DNA of 64,000 bases from Nocardioides jiangxiensis (GCF_030580915.1 NZ_JAUQTA010000002.1:558001-622000); one strand, 5' to 3'; shown: positions 8,133 to 18,464, numbered from the stretch's first letter. Numbers and translations: made by a program. Notes: generated from the sequence alone by a model not told the origin.

Positions 8133-9103
8133 AGCCGATCTACCAGTACGACAAGTACCGGACCGGCCTCGTCGCCGTAGGCGCGCTGGCCATGCTGGTC
8201 GCGCTCGTCATCGGCGCGAGCCGCCTGAACATCGGTGCCCGCGGCTACGCGGCATCGCTGGCCAACACGGGTGGTCTCCGGGCCGGGGAGCCGGTGCAGG
8301 TCGCCGGTGTCGACGTCGGCAAGGTCACGAGCATCGCGCTCGCCGGCGACAAGGTGGACATCAAGTTCACGGTCGACAAGGACATCAAGCTGGGTGACCA
8401 GACCCGCCTCGAGGTCAAGGTCGCGACCCTGCTCGGCACGCACTTCCTGGCTGTCGTCCCCGGCGGTGCCGGCGACATCGGCGACAAGCCGATCCCGGTC
8501 TCGCAGACGCGCGTCCCGTTCAACCTGCAGGACGTCATCGAGCAGGGCACGCCCGAGGTCAACGCCTTCGACGTGGACAAGATCGAGAAGTCGCTCAACT
8601 CCATGGCGCAGCTGCTCAACGTCGCAGGTGCCGACGTCAAGCCCGCCCTCCAGCAGGTCGGTGCCCTGTCGGCGCTCGTCGCGAAGCGCAGCGACGACCT
8701 CGGCGACCTGCTCAAGGCGACCTCCGAGGTCTCCCGGCAGCTCACCGACAGCAGCGACGACATCATCGCGCTGATGAAGGCGTCGGACCTGATCCTCGAC
8801 ACGCTGAACTCCCGCCGGGCGGCCATCCACCGCCTGCTCGCCGACGTGAGCACGCTGTTCACCCAGCTGAACGGCATCGTCCAGGACAACCGGGCCGACC
8901 TCGGACCGATCCTGCACAACCTCAACCTGGTGATCGGCACGCTCAAGGCGAGCGACAAGACGATCGGTCGCGCGGTGGACAACCTCGCCATCGCCGGTCG
9001 CTACGTCTCCAACGCCACCGGTGGCGGCCCCTGGGTCAACCTCTCCAACCCGGGTGGCCTGCTGCCCGACGCAGCCTCGTGCGGAAGGGGCATCCTGTGC
9101 TGA
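8129..9103 (+). CDS. mceC: Mce family protein MceC
   Basis: MCE/MlaD-domain subunit, 324 residues. Start chosen as GTG 8129, which overlaps the mceB stop (GTGA) and has GGAGG at 8117-8121 with 7 nt spacing; an in-frame GTG two codons upstream is less well placed. N-terminal anchor (GLVAVGALAMLVALVIGA), MCE core with EPVQVAGVDVGKVTSIAL, then the helical tunnel region. Two cysteines lie near the C-terminus (ASCGRGILC). Confidence 0.9.
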   Translation: MKPIYQYDKYRTGLVAVGALAMLVALVIGASRLNIGARGYAASLANTGGLRAGEPVQVAGVDVGKVTSIALAGDKVDIKFTVDKDIKLGDQTRLEVKVATLLGTHFLAVVPGGAGDIGDKPIPVSQTRVPFNLQDVIEQGTPEVNAFDVDKIEKSLNSMAQLLNVAGADVKPALQQVGALSALVAKRSDDLGDLLKATSEVSRQLTDSSDDIIALMKASDLILDTLNSRRAAIHRLLADVSTLFTQLNGIVQDNRADLGPILHNLNLVIGTLKASDKTIGRAVDNLAIAGRYVSNATGGGPWVNLSNPGGLLPDAASCGRGILC

Positions 9104-10173
9104 CGAAGAGCTCCCGCATCGTCGGGGCCATTGCGGCCCTGGCCCTCACCGGTGCCACGTCGACCGCCTGCTTCCCCTTCGGGGACGGCTCGCGCACCAT
9201 CACGGCGTACTTCGATGACACCGCCGGCCTCTTCGTGGGCAACCAGGTGGGTGTCCTCGGCGTCCCCGTCGGCCAGGTGACCGACATCCAGGCCGACGGC
9301 GACAAGGTCAAGGTCAAGCTCAGCATCACCGACAAGGACCTGAAGGTCCCGGCCGACGCCGGTGCCCTGATCGTCGCCCGCTCGGTCGCGACGGACCGGT
9401 ACGTCGAGCTGACCCCGGTGTTCCACTCGGGGGATGCGGAGATGGCCGACAACGCCACGATCCCGCTGGCCCAGACGCGGACCCCTGTCGAGTGGGACGA
9501 GATCATCGCCGCCCTCGACCGCTTCACGAAGGGCCTCGGTGGCAAGGACGGCAAGGCGGGCGCACTCAGCAACCTGATCGCCGTCGGTGCCAAGTCGCTG
9601 TCGGGCACGGGTGAGATCGCCAACCAGACGCTGACCGACGTCGCGAAGGCCGCCACGGCCCTCGCCGACCACCGCGGTGACATCTCCTCGTCGATCGACA
9701 ACCTGGCGTCCCTCACGCAGGTGCTGGCCGCCAACGGCCGCACGATCGACGAGTTCGCTGCGAGCGTCACCGCTGCGGCGGCGCTCTTCAACGACGAGAA
9801 GGAGGAGTTCGGCACCGCGCTGAAGTCGATCGCCGCCTCCCTCAACGGTCTGGCCGCGTTCATCAAGGAGAACCGCAAGGCGCTCAAGACCTCGCTGACC
9901 GGGCTCACGACGGTCACGGGCAACCTGCTCCGGCACAGCTCGCAGCTGGCCGAGGGCGTGGAGACGCTGCCGCTGGCCTTCGACAACCTCGGTCGTGCCG
10001 TGACCCACAAGGGCTACGTCGACGTCCGGCTCCCGCTGCAGGACCTCTCGCCGGCACCCGCGCTGACGAACGCGATCTGCGCAGCGCTGCCGCCGTCGCT
10101 CTGCAACGCGCTCAGCCTCGATGCGACCACGTCGCTCAACGACCTGCTCAACATCCTGGGAGGTGGGCTGTGA
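9097..10173 (+). CDS. mceD: Mce family protein MceD, possible lipoprotein
   Basis: MCE/MlaD-domain subunit, 358 residues. Start chosen as GTG 9097, with GGAAGGGG at 9083-9090 at 6 nt spacing and a short overlap with mceC. The hydrophobic N-terminus ends TGATSTAC, which could serve as a lipobox, so it may be lipid-anchored rather than membrane-spanning. The MCE core contains NQVGVLGVPVGQVTDIQ. The long helical region and Cys-rich C-terminal part (AICAALPPSLCNAL) follow. Confidence 0.9.
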   Translation: MLTKSSRIVGAIAALALTGATSTACFPFGDGSRTITAYFDDTAGLFVGNQVGVLGVPVGQVTDIQADGDKVKVKLSITDKDLKVPADAGALIVARSVATDRYVELTPVFHSGDAEMADNATIPLAQTRTPVEWDEIIAALDRFTKGLGGKDGKAGALSNLIAVGAKSLSGTGEIANQTLTDVAKAATALADHRGDISSSIDNLASLTQVLAANGRTIDEFAASVTAAAALFNDEKEEFGTALKSIAASLNGLAAFIKENRKALKTSLTGLTTVTGNLLRHSSQLAEGVETLPLAFDNLGRAVTHKGYVDVRLPLQDLSPAPALTNAICAALPPSLCNALSLDATTSLNDLLNILGGGL

Positions 10174-11282
10174 ACGGCCGACTCGCAACTGCCGCGCTCG
10201 CCGGCGTCGGCCTCCTCGTCTCGGGCTGTGGCTTCACGGCCGGCGACCTGGCCCGCGCCAACAACAGCCGTGGTGACGGCTACCTGGTCTCGCTCGCCGT
10301 CCCGGACGCGCTCAACCTCCCGGACGGTTCGCCCGTCCGCATCGGTGGCGTCTCGGTCGGCAAGGTCGACACCGTCAAGGCCAAGGACTACGAGGCCATC
10401 GTCACGCTGAAGATCCACAACGACACCCACCTCACCGACCAGGCGAAGGTGCGTCTGCGCTACACCACCGCCCTCGGCGAGATGTACGTGCAGATCGAGC
10501 CGTCGGCCACGGGCACGCCGCTCAAGGGCGGCGAGATGCTCGCGCGCACGCAGTCCGAGACCGCTCCGTCGGTCGAGGACGCGCTGGCCTCGGCATCGCT
10601 CCTCATCAACGGTGGTGGCCTCGGGTCGATCGAGACGATCGTGACCGAGCTCAACAAGGCCGTCGACGGTCGGGTGCCGACCACGCATGCGCTGATCTCC
10701 AAGCTCGACACGTTCATGCGGACGGTCACGGGCAGCCAGCGCCAGATCGACCGCATCCTCACGGCGCTCGCGGCGACGTCCAAGACGCTCAACGCCCGGC
10801 AGGACACGATCAACAAGGCGCTGGTGGAGATCCGTCCGGCGGCCAAGACGCTCACGGACAACACGCCGCAGCTCGTCGCCCTCCTGAAGGAGGCCAACAA
10901 GCTCGGTGCGACGGCCAAGCGGATCGTCGACGCCAACCGCGGAAACGTGGAGCAGGTCGTGAGGGAGCTCGGCCCCGTCCTGCAGACGATCAACGCGAAC
11001 AGCGACGCGATCCTGTCCGCCCTGGCGAACCTGCGCTCGGCGGCGCCGCTCGTGCGCAACGTCGCACGGCCCAGCTACGCCAACCTCTACGCGGTGGCCC
11101 ACTTCGGCGCCGACGCGCTGCTCGGCGGCCTCACCAGCGGCAACCTGGGCGGCACCTCCGGCGGTACGACGGGTGGCACCGGCGGCCTCCTCGGCGGCAC
11201 GGGCGGCCTCCTCGGTGGTGGCACAACTAGTGGTGGTTCAAGCGGCGGTGGCCTGCTCGGCCTGGGTATTGGAGGCCTCTGA
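10170..11282 (+). CDS. mceE: Mce family lipoprotein MceE (LprK-like)
   Basis: The lipoprotein member of the Mce hexamer set, 370 residues. The signal peptide ends with a clear lipobox LVSGC, then MCE motif SPVRIGGVSVGKVDTVKA, helical tunnel region to about residue 300, and a low-complexity Gly/Thr/Ser tail of about 60 residues made of GGT/GGLL repeats. GTG 10170 overlaps the mceD stop as GTGA. The Gly-rich tail is probably a flexible extension and is likely the most variable part. Confidence 0.92.
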   Translation: MNGRLATAALAGVGLLVSGCGFTAGDLARANNSRGDGYLVSLAVPDALNLPDGSPVRIGGVSVGKVDTVKAKDYEAIVTLKIHNDTHLTDQAKVRLRYTTALGEMYVQIEPSATGTPLKGGEMLARTQSETAPSVEDALASASLLINGGGLGSIETIVTELNKAVDGRVPTTHALISKLDTFMRTVTGSQRQIDRILTALAATSKTLNARQDTINKALVEIRPAAKTLTDNTPQLVALLKEANKLGATAKRIVDANRGNVEQVVRELGPVLQTINANSDAILSALANLRSAAPLVRNVARPSYANLYAVAHFGADALLGGLTSGNLGGTSGGTTGGTGGLLGGTGGLLGGGTTSGGSSGGGLLGLGIGGL

Positions 11283-12367
11283 TGCTGAAGAAGTTCGACA
11301 AGCTCACGCTCAGCTTCGTCGCCCTCGTGACGGTCTTCCTGCTGCTGATGGCGTACATGGTCACCGCGGTGCTGAAGCTTCCCCTCACGGGCGCGCCGGA
11401 CCGGATCACGGTCCACATGTCGCAGACCGGCGGCCTGTTCAAGGGCTCGGCCGTCAACTACCGCGGCGTGAGCGTCGGCACGGTGACCGACATCAGGGTC
11501 GGCAAGAACGGCCCGGATGCGACGGTGACGTTCCGCAACGGCGCCAAGGTGCCGAAGGACGTCGCCGCGAAGGTGGTCAGCCTGTCGCCGATCGGTGAGC
11601 AGTTCCTGGACCTCTCGCCCCAGTCGGCCTCGGGCCCGTACCTGAAGGGCGGCGACGAGATCAACGCCGAGGCGGTCTCCCTGCCGATCACCGTCGCGTC
11701 GGCTGCCGACAACCTGGACAACCTCCTCGACGAGATCAACGACAAGGACGTCAAGGTCCTGATGACCGAGCTCAACGCGGCGGTCAAGGACAGTGGTGAC
11801 GACCTGGACCGGCTGCTCACCTCGAGCAACCAGCTGGTCTCCACGCTGGACGACTCGTGGGGCAAGACCAACGAGCTCCTCAACAACGGCGTGACCGTCA
11901 ACCAGATCCTCGCCCGTCACCAGGCGGACCTCGAGAACTTCTCGAAGTCGGCGAAGTCGCTGACCGCCTGGCTGGTGAAGTTCGACCCGACCTTCCAGCG
12001 GATCCTCAAGTCCACGCCGGCGGACCTGAAGGTCCTCGGCAGCCTCGTGGACGAGCTCGGCCCGATCCTGCCGGCGCTCCTGAAGAACCTGAACGCCACC
12101 ACGGACATCCTGGCCGACCGCGACGCCAGCCTCCGGGCCCTGGCCCAGGTGACGCCTGGTTCGCTCGGGAAGGTGATGACCAGCATCCGTGGCGGCAACT
12201 GGTACCTGCGTGCGTACCTCGACGGCGAGTCGCTCTGTGACTACGGCGGCCCGAAGACCGCTCCGACGAAGATCGACCCGAACCCGCTCTACCGCAACGG
12301 CCACTGTGGCTCGAACCCCGCCCGGTGGCGTGGTGCGAACCACGCGCTTCCGCCGATCAACCGCTGA
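11282..12367 (+). CDS. mceF: Mce family protein MceF
   Basis: Sixth MCE subunit, 361 residues: N-terminal anchor LVTVFLLLMAYMVTAVL, MCE motif SAVNYRGVSVGTVTDIRV, helical region, and a C-terminal segment with CDYGG and GHCGS cysteines. ATG 11282 overlaps the mceE stop (TGATG). It is the last gene of the operon: no Mas (Mce-associated) genes follow and a strong terminator comes within 65 bp. Confidence 0.92.
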   Translation: MLKKFDKLTLSFVALVTVFLLLMAYMVTAVLKLPLTGAPDRITVHMSQTGGLFKGSAVNYRGVSVGTVTDIRVGKNGPDATVTFRNGAKVPKDVAAKVVSLSPIGEQFLDLSPQSASGPYLKGGDEINAEAVSLPITVASAADNLDNLLDEINDKDVKVLMTELNAAVKDSGDDLDRLLTSSNQLVSTLDDSWGKTNELLNNGVTVNQILARHQADLENFSKSAKSLTAWLVKFDPTFQRILKSTPADLKVLGSLVDELGPILPALLKNLNATTDILADRDASLRALAQVTPGSLGKVMTSIRGGNWYLRAYLDGESLCDYGGPKTAPTKIDPNPLYRNGHCGSNPARWRGANHALPPINR

Positions 12368-12396
12368 CACGGAGCGCAGGCGACAGCTGCACCACC

Positions 12397-12430
12397 CGAG
12401 GCCCGGCCCCCGCGAGGGGACCGGGCCTCG
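12397..12430 (+). terminator. Hairpin terminator after the mce operon
   Basis: A 10-bp perfect outer stem (CGAGGCCCGG / CCGGGCCTCG) continues into a CCCC/GGGG inner stem with one bulged A and a 5-nt loop. It lies 30 bp after the mceF stop. The remaining roughly 190 bp up to the next gene show nothing further that I can name. Confidence 0.8.
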
Positions 12431-12624
12431 GCCGTCTTCGCCTCCGGGCACGTCCCGTGCCCGCGCGGCCGCGAGGCCGTTCACGGCGTGAGCGTGTGGG
12501 CATCGCTCACGCCTGCGCGGTGTCCGCTGACCTCGGTCCGCTGCCCTCGCCCGGGGCCGACGGCCGAGCGGGCGGGCTCGCGAGGGGCGCAGTGCCCCGC
12601 GCAGGACGCCGGGGTGGCCGCAGG

Positions 12625-13899
12625 TCAGAGCAGGGGGCGCAGCGGGCCGAGGATCGCCTCGGTGAACCGACGGTAGATGTCGCGGGACTCCCACTCGTTC
12701 ATGGTGAGCTCGGCGCAGTTGGAGAGGTCGGTCTCGAAGATCGTCTCCATCACGCGGGCCTGGTCGCGGTCGATGATCTCGACGTTGATCTCGTAGTTGC
12801 CCTGCATGCTGAGGCGGTCGACGTTCGCCGTGCCGATGGTGGACCAGCTGCCGTCGATGGTGGCGGTCTTGGCGTGCACCATCGCGTCGCGGAAGCGGAA
12901 GATCCGGATGCCGGCCTCCAGCATCTGCGCGAAGTAGCCCCGTGAGATCCAGTCGGCGACGATGTGGTTCGACTTGCGGGGCAGCAGGATGCGGACGTCG
13001 ACGCCGCGCCGCGCGGCCTCGCGCAGCGTGTCGACGAAGTTGGCGTCCGGGATGAAGTAGGCGTGCGTCATCCAGACCCGGCTCGTGGCGCGGTTGATCG
13101 CCTCGAGGTACATCGAGCGGATGGGGAAGCTCCACAGCGTCGGGATGTTGCGGTGGAAGCGCATCCGGGGCTCCCACTCGGACGCGGTCTCCAGGAGCAG
13201 GGGGCGCTCGTTGGCGCGGAAGCGGCGCTTGCGGTGCAGGTTCCAGAAGTCGGCGAACGTGCGCTGTAGGTCCCACACGCCGGGGCCGGTGATCCTGCAG
13301 TGGGTGTCGCGCCACTCGGTGGCGTACGCAGAGCCGATGTTGTAGCCGCCGACGAAGCCGACGGCGTCGTCGACCACGAGGATCTTGCGGTGGTCGCGGC
13401 CGTAGTGCCGCAGGTCGAAGAAGCGGAGGCCGGCGTTGTAGACGGGGTAGCGCAGCACCTTGATCGAGGTCGGGAAGCGCTTGAACGACGGCGGCACGAC
13501 GAGGTTGGCGAAGCCGTCGTAGATGACGTGGACGGCGACGCCGCGGCGGGCGGCTCGCACGAGCGCCTGCTTGAAGCGCTGGCCGATCTCGTCGTCCTTC
13601 CAGATGTAGGTCTCGAAGAGGATCTGCCGCTCGGCGGAGTCGATGGCCGCGAGCATGTCCTCGTAGAGGTCCTGCCCGTAGGTGTACGTCGTGACCGTGC
13701 CGCCGCCGACCTCGACCTCCATCGGCGCAGTGACGGGGAACGGCTTCGGCTTCTTGTTGCGACGCCGGTAGGAGTCGACCAGCGTCAGTGAGATCGCGAG
13801 GATGACCTGGATCCCGACGATGGTGAGCAGGGCGCGGCGCGCATGGCGTGCGGCGCGTTCGAGGGCGGTGGCTCGGCTCACGGGCCTCAATCTAGCCAT
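12625..13899 (-). CDS. Phospholipase D / cardiolipin synthase-like protein
   Basis: Membrane-anchored phosphatidyltransferase with both HKD motifs: HRKILVVD (H170, K172, D177) and HAKTATID (H342, K344, D349), each followed by the usual GG/GS-N-x region. The two-lobed PLD fold with one N-terminal membrane span (LLTIVGIQVILAISLTL) matches cardiolipin synthases or related PLD-like enzymes; which reaction it performs cannot be decided from sequence. Start chosen at ATG 13899 (MARLRPVSRA), giving 424 residues; an in-frame start at 13941 would overlap the uvrB promoter. It is divergent from uvrB. Confidence 0.85.
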   Translation of the reverse strand: MARLRPVSRATALERAARHARRALLTIVGIQVILAISLTLVDSYRRRNKKPKPFPVTAPMEVEVGGGTVTTYTYGQDLYEDMLAAIDSAERQILFETYIWKDDEIGQRFKQALVRAARRGVAVHVIYDGFANLVVPPSFKRFPTSIKVLRYPVYNAGLRFFDLRHYGRDHRKILVVDDAVGFVGGYNIGSAYATEWRDTHCRITGPGVWDLQRTFADFWNLHRKRRFRANERPLLLETASEWEPRMRFHRNIPTLWSFPIRSMYLEAINRATSRVWMTHAYFIPDANFVDTLREAARRGVDVRILLPRKSNHIVADWISRGYFAQMLEAGIRIFRFRDAMVHAKTATIDGSWSTIGTANVDRLSMQGNYEINVEIIDRDQARVMETIFETDLSNCAELTMNEWESRDIYRRFTEAILGPLRPLL

Positions 13900-13954
13900 G
13901 CCTGCGTGACCGCGCGGGCGCAGGGCTGTCAGTGGTGACAACTACGCTGGCGGC

Positions 13955-16054
13955 ATGCGACCTGTGACCGATCTGGAGCGGCGTGTCGCGCCGTTCCGCG
14001 TGATCTCCGAGTTCGAGCCGTCGGGCGACCAGCCTGCCGCGATCGCCGAGATCAGCAAGCGCCTCGACGACGGTGTCCAGGACGTCGTGCTGCTCGGCGC
14101 GACCGGCACCGGCAAGACCGCGACGGTCGCCTGGGTGGCCGAGCAGGTGCAGCGACCGATGCTCGTGCTTCAGCCCAACAAGACGCTGGCAGCGCAGTTC
14201 GCCAACGAGCTGCGCCACCTCTTCCCGGACAACGCGGTGGAGTACTTCGTCAGCTACTACGACTACTACCAGCCCGAGGCGTACGTGCCTCAGACGGACA
14301 CCTACATCGAGAAGGACTCCTCGATCAACGAGGAGGTCGAGCGGCTGCGCCACTCGGCGACCAACTCGCTGCTGACCCGGCGCGACGTCATCGTGGTGTC
14401 GACGGTCTCCTGCATCTACGGTCTCGGCACCCCGCAGGAGTACGTCGACCGCATGCTGCGGCTCAAGGTCGGCCAGGAGCACGACCGCGACGCGATCCTG
14501 CGTCGCCTCGTCGACATCCAGTACACGCGCAACGACATGGCCTTCACCCGCGGCACGTTCCGCGTCCGCGGTGACACGCTCGAGGTCTTCCCGGTCTACG
14601 AGGAGCTGGCGATCCGCATCGAGTTCTTCGGTGACGAGATCGAGCGCCTGATGACGCTGCACCCGGTGACCGGCGAGGTGGTCACCGAGGACGACGAGCT
14701 GCACGTCTTCCCGGCCACGCACTACGTCGCGGGCCCCGAGCGGATGGAGCGGGCGATCCGCGGCATCGAGGCGGAGCTCGACGACCAGCTCGAGACCTTC
14801 AAGCGCCAGGGCAAGCTGCTCGAGGCCCAGCGCCTGCAGATGCGCACGTCCTACGACATCGAGATGATGCGGCAGGTCGGCTCCTGCTCGGGCATCGAGA
14901 ACTACTCGATGCACATCGACGGCCGCGAGCGGGGGAGCGCGCCCAACTGCCTGCTCGACTACTTCCCCGAGGACTTCGTGCTCGTCATCGACGAGTCCCA
15001 CGTCGCGGTGCCGCAGATCGGCGGCATGTACGAGGGCGACATGTCCCGCAAGCGCAACCTCGTCGACCACGGCTTCCGGCTGCCGAGTGCGATGGACAAC
15101 CGGCCGTTGCGCTGGGAGGAGTTCCTCGAGCGGATCGGGCAGACCGTCTACCTCTCCGCGACGCCGGGCAACTACGAGCTGGACAAGGTCCAGGGCGACG
15201 TCGTCCAGCAGATCATCCGTCCGACGGGCCTGGTCGACCCCGAGGTCATCGTGAAGCCGACGAAGGGACAGATCGACGACCTGATCCACGAGATCCGGCT
15301 GCGCACCGAGAAGAACGAGCGGGTCCTGGTCACGACGCTGACCAAGAAGATGTCGGAGGACCTCACCGACTACCTCCTCGACGCCGGCATCCGCACGCGG
15401 TACCTGCACTCCGAGGTCGACACGCTCAAGCGCATCGAGCTGCTGCGTGACCTGCGGCTGGGGGAGTACGACGTCCTCGTCGGCATCAACCTGCTCCGCG
15501 AGGGTCTCGACCTGCCGGAGGTCTCGCTGGTCGCGATCCTCGACGCCGACAAGGAGGGCTTCCTCCGCTCCGACAAGTCGCTGATCCAGACGATCGGTCG
15601 CGCGGCGCGCAACGTCTCCGGCCAGGTCCACATGTACGCCGACAAGATCACGCCGTCGATGGAGTCGGCGATCGAGGAGACCAACCGCCGCCGCGCGATC
15701 CAGGTCGCGTACAACGAGGAGCACGGCATCGACCCGCAGCCGCTGCGGAAGAAGATCGCCGACATCACCGAGATGCTGGCCCGGGAGGCCGAGTCCACCG
15801 ACGAGCTGCTCGCCGACTGGCAGAAGTCGGACGCGCAGAAGAAGTCGCCGACGCCCAACCTGTCGAAGCTCCACAAGGACGTCCCCGACACCGCCGGACT
15901 GCCGACGAGCGACCTGGCCCAGCTGGTGCAGGAGCTGACCGACCAGATGAGGGCGGCGGCGGCGGAGCTGCAGTTCGAGGTCGCCGCGCGGCTGCGCGAC
16001 GAGATCTCCGAGCTGAAGAAGGAGCTCCGCCAGATGCTCGAGGCGACCAGGTGA
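13955..16054 (+). CDS. uvrB: Excinuclease ABC subunit UvrB
   Basis: Damage-verifying helicase-like subunit of nucleotide excision repair. 699 residues, full family length. Walker A GATGTGKT at 48-55, beta-hairpin region with [20 protein letters not shown], the DESH box, motif VI around QTIGRAARN, and a C-terminal UVR domain ([18 protein letters not shown]) that contacts UvrA/UvrC. No LexA-box-like sequence is visible in the short upstream gap, unlike uvrA at 36.7 kb. Confidence 0.97.
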   Translation: MRPVTDLERRVAPFRVISEFEPSGDQPAAIAEISKRLDDGVQDVVLLGATGTGKTATVAWVAEQVQRPMLVLQPNKTLAAQFANELRHLFPDNAVEYFVSYYDYYQPEAYVPQTDTYIEKDSSINEEVERLRHSATNSLLTRRDVIVVSTVSCIYGLGTPQEYVDRMLRLKVGQEHDRDAILRRLVDIQYTRNDMAFTRGTFRVRGDTLEVFPVYEELAIRIEFFGDEIERLMTLHPVTGEVVTEDDELHVFPATHYVAGPERMERAIRGIEAELDDQLETFKRQGKLLEAQRLQMRTSYDIEMMRQVGSCSGIENYSMHIDGRERGSAPNCLLDYFPEDFVLVIDESHVAVPQIGGMYEGDMSRKRNLVDHGFRLPSAMDNRPLRWEEFLERIGQTVYLSATPGNYELDKVQGDVVQQIIRPTGLVDPEVIVKPTKGQIDDLIHEIRLRTEKNERVLVTTLTKKMSEDLTDYLLDAGIRTRYLHSEVDTLKRIELLRDLRLGEYDVLVGINLLREGLDLPEVSLVAILDADKEGFLRSDKSLIQTIGRAARNVSGQVHMYADKITPSMESAIEETNRRRAIQVAYNEEHGIDPQPLRKKIADITEMLAREAESTDELLADWQKSDAQKKSPTPNLSKLHKDVPDTAGLPTSDLAQLVQELTDQMRAAAAELQFEVAARLRDEISELKKELRQMLEATR

Positions 16055-16112
16055 GCGGGCGCCATGAGGCGGGAAGCGCCGACAGTCGACGACGTAGTGC
16101 GACCATCGTGAT

Positions 16113-17099
16113 GTGAGCACCGGACCGCTCCACCACGACGTCGACCTCCTCGTGATCGGGGCGGGGCCGGCCGGTCTGTTCGCGACCTACTACGCGGGCT
16201 TCCGTGGGCTGAGGGTGGCGCTCGCGGACGCGCTGCCCGAGCTCGGTGGCCAGATCACCGCGATGTACCCGCACAAGCCGATCCGTGACGTCGCGGGCTT
16301 CCCTGACATCAGCGGCACCGACCTGGTCGACGGGCTGGTCCGTCAGGCGGCGACCGCCGACCCGGTCTACCTGCTGGGGAGGGTGGCGACCACGCTCGAC
16401 GCCCGTGAGGACGGGGTCGACGTCGCGTTCGAGGACGGCACGTCGGTCTCGGCGGGCGCCGTGCTCCTGACCACCGGCATCGGCAGGTTCCGGCCGCGGC
16501 TGCTCCCGGTCGCGGGCGAGGCGTGGAGCGGACGCGGGGTCGAGCACTTCGTCACGGACCTCGGCAGGTACGCCGATGCCGACGTGCTCGTCGTGGGCGG
16601 CGGGGACAGCGCCCTCGACTGGGCGCTGCACCTGGCACCTGTCGCGCGCTCGGTGACGCTGGTGCATCGCCGCGACACGTTCCGGGCTCATGCCGCGCTG
16701 CTGGCCCAGGCTCGCGCGGCCGGGGTTGACGTCGTGACGCCGGCTGAGGTCGCGGCGGTCCGCGGCAGCCGTCACGTCGAGGAGGTCGACCTGGAGGTCG
16801 GGGGAGCGATGCGCACGCTGCGCGTGCAGCACATCGTGGCCGCTCTCGGCTTCGTCGCGGACCCCGGGCCGCTGGAGCGCTGGGGTCTCGCGCTCGACCA
16901 CCACCACGTGGTGGTCGACACGGCGATGCGGACCAGCCTGCCGCGGGTCTTCGCGGCCGGTGACATCACGTCGTACGCGGGGAAGGTGCGGCTGATCGCG
17001 GTCGGCTTCGGCGAGGCGGCGACGGCGGTCAACAACGCGGCCGTGGCGATCGACCCGGCGGCGCACCTCTTTCCCGGCCACTCGACGGACGGCGGCTGA
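16113..17099 (+). CDS. NAD(P)/FAD-dependent oxidoreductase, ferredoxin-NADP reductase (TrxR-like) type
   Basis: Two-dinucleotide-binding-domain flavoprotein, 328 residues. FAD motif GAGPAGLFATYYAGFRG near residue 17, ELGGQITAMYPHKPIRDV typical of TrxR-like ferredoxin-NADP reductases, NADPH motif GGGDSALDWAL near 164, and C-terminal AAGDITSYAGK. The CxxC redox pair of thioredoxin reductase is absent, which favours ferredoxin/flavodoxin-NADP reductase. The start is GTG 16113 with a weak ribosome site. It stands alone between uvrB and the glycosyltransferase operon. Confidence 0.82.
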   Translation: MSTGPLHHDVDLLVIGAGPAGLFATYYAGFRGLRVALADALPELGGQITAMYPHKPIRDVAGFPDISGTDLVDGLVRQAATADPVYLLGRVATTLDAREDGVDVAFEDGTSVSAGAVLLTTGIGRFRPRLLPVAGEAWSGRGVEHFVTDLGRYADADVLVVGGGDSALDWALHLAPVARSVTLVHRRDTFRAHAALLAQARAAGVDVVTPAEVAAVRGSRHVEEVDLEVGGAMRTLRVQHIVAALGFVADPGPLERWGLALDHHHVVVDTAMRTSLPRVFAAGDITSYAGKVRLIAVGFGEAATAVNNAAVAIDPAAHLFPGHSTDGG

Positions 17100-17222
17100 G
17101 ACCCGTGTGCCGGATCACGTCGGGCCGTGGGACGGTACATGGTGTACCCGTCGTTTCCTGTGACGACTAGGCTGGTCCCTCGCGTCTCCACACGGCGCGA
17201 GTGTCGGAGAGGAAGGTGCGGC

Positions 17223-18464
17223 ATGCGCATCGCACTGCTGTCGTATCGCAGCAAGCCCCACTGCGGTGGGCAGGGCATCTACGTCCGCCACCTCAGCCGG
17301 GAGCTCGTCGCCCTGGGCCATGAGGTCGAGGTCTTCTCCGGCCAGCCCTACCCGGAGCTCGACGAGGGCGTGAAGCTCACCAAGGTCCCCAGCCTCGACC
17401 TCTACCGCGAGCCCGACCCGTTCCGGATCCCGAAGCTGCGCGAGTTCCGCGACCTGGTCGACGTGCAGGAGTTCGCGATCATGTGCACGGCCGGCTTCCC
17501 CGAGCCGCGCACGTTCGCCAAGCGCGTCATCAAGCTGCTCCGTGAGCGCAGGGACGAGTTCGACGTGGTGCTCGACAACCAGGTCCTGGGCGACGGGCTC
17601 CTCAAGGTCGAGGAGCTCGGCCTGCCGATGGTCACCGCGATCCACCACCCGATCACGTTCGACCGTCGGATCGACCTGGCTGCCGCGACGGGCATCCGGC
17701 GCAAGCTGAGCCTGCGCCGCTGGTACGGCTTCCTCGGCATGCAGGGCAAGGTCGCCCGCGCCGCTCGCAAGGTGATCACGGTGAGCGAGTCGTCGTACGC
17801 CGACATCGTGAAGGACTTCGGGGTGGACCCGGACCGCATCGAGGTGATCCACCTCGGGGCCGACGCCGAGTTCCAGCCGCCGACGGCTCCTCGTGTGCCG
17901 GGCCGGCTGCTGGCCATGGCCAGCGCCGACTCCCCGCTCAAGGGCATCGACGTGCTGCTCGAGGCGTTCGCCAAGCTGCGCACCGAGCGCGACGTCCACC
18001 TGGTCCTGGTCTCCAAGCCCCAGGAGGACGGTCCGACGATCAAGCTGATCGAGGAGCTCGGCATCGGCGACGCGGTGGAGTTCCGCAACGGCCTCAGCCA
18101 GACCGACCTCGTCGCCCTGATGGGCTCGGCCGAGCTGGCGGTGGTGCCGTCGCGCTACGAGGGGTTCTCGCTCCCGACCGTCGAGCTGATGGCGTGCGAG
18201 ACGCCTCTCGTGGTCAGCCGTGCCGGCTCGATCCCCGAGGTCGTCGGCCCCGACGGGCTCTGCGCCGACCTGGTGCCGCCGGGAGACGTCGAGGCACTGC
18301 GCGACGCGATCGCGGCGCTCCTCGACGACCCCGAGCGTCGCGCCCGCTACGGTGCCGCGGGGCGCAAGCGTGTCGACGAGACGTTCAGCTGGCGCGCTGC
18401 CGCCACGCACACCGCCGAGGCCCTCGCCGAGGTCATCGAGCAGAAGAAGCAGGAGAACCACTGA
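17223..18464 (+). CDS. Glycosyltransferase family 4 (GT-B) protein
   Basis: Retaining GT-B glycosyltransferase, 413 residues, probably cytoplasmic. The N-terminal acceptor domain starts MRIALLSYRSKPHCGGQGIY; the C-terminal nucleotide-sugar domain has PSRYEGFSLPTVELMACETP with the conserved Glu pair. Start chosen at ATG 17223, preceded by GAGAGGAAGG; upstream in-frame codons do not look coding. The stop overlaps the next start (TGATG). It heads a tightly coupled three-gene operon with a methyltransferase and an alpha/alpha-toroid-like protein, suggesting one pathway making a modified glycan or glycolipid; the substrate is unknown. Confidence 0.85.
   Translation: MRIALLSYRSKPHCGGQGIYVRHLSRELVALGHEVEVFSGQPYPELDEGVKLTKVPSLDLYREPDPFRIPKLREFRDLVDVQEFAIMCTAGFPEPRTFAKRVIKLLRERRDEFDVVLDNQVLGDGLLKVEELGLPMVTAIHHPITFDRRIDLAAATGIRRKLSLRRWYGFLGMQGKVARAARKVITVSESSYADIVKDFGVDPDRIEVIHLGADAEFQPPTAPRVPGRLLAMASADSPLKGIDVLLEAFAKLRTERDVHLVLVSKPQEDGPTIKLIEELGIGDAVEFRNGLSQTDLVALMGSAELAVVPSRYEGFSLPTVELMACETPLVVSRAGSIPEVVGPDGLCADLVPPGDVEALRDAIAALLDDPERRARYGAAGRKRVDETFSWRAAATHTAEALAEVIEQKKQENH

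Noticed and set aside
11100-11282. Short repeated GGCGGC-type motifs, considered as a repeat array or CRISPR-like feature
   Set aside because: They encode the Gly/Thr-rich tail of MceE in frame; no repeat-spacer structure.
13900-13954. An SOS box upstream of uvrB
   Set aside because: No CGAAC-N4-GTTCG or close variant in the short divergent gap.
13892-16120. Long minus-strand frame opposite uvrB
   Set aside because: No recognisable domain; composition is that of an antisense shadow of uvrB.
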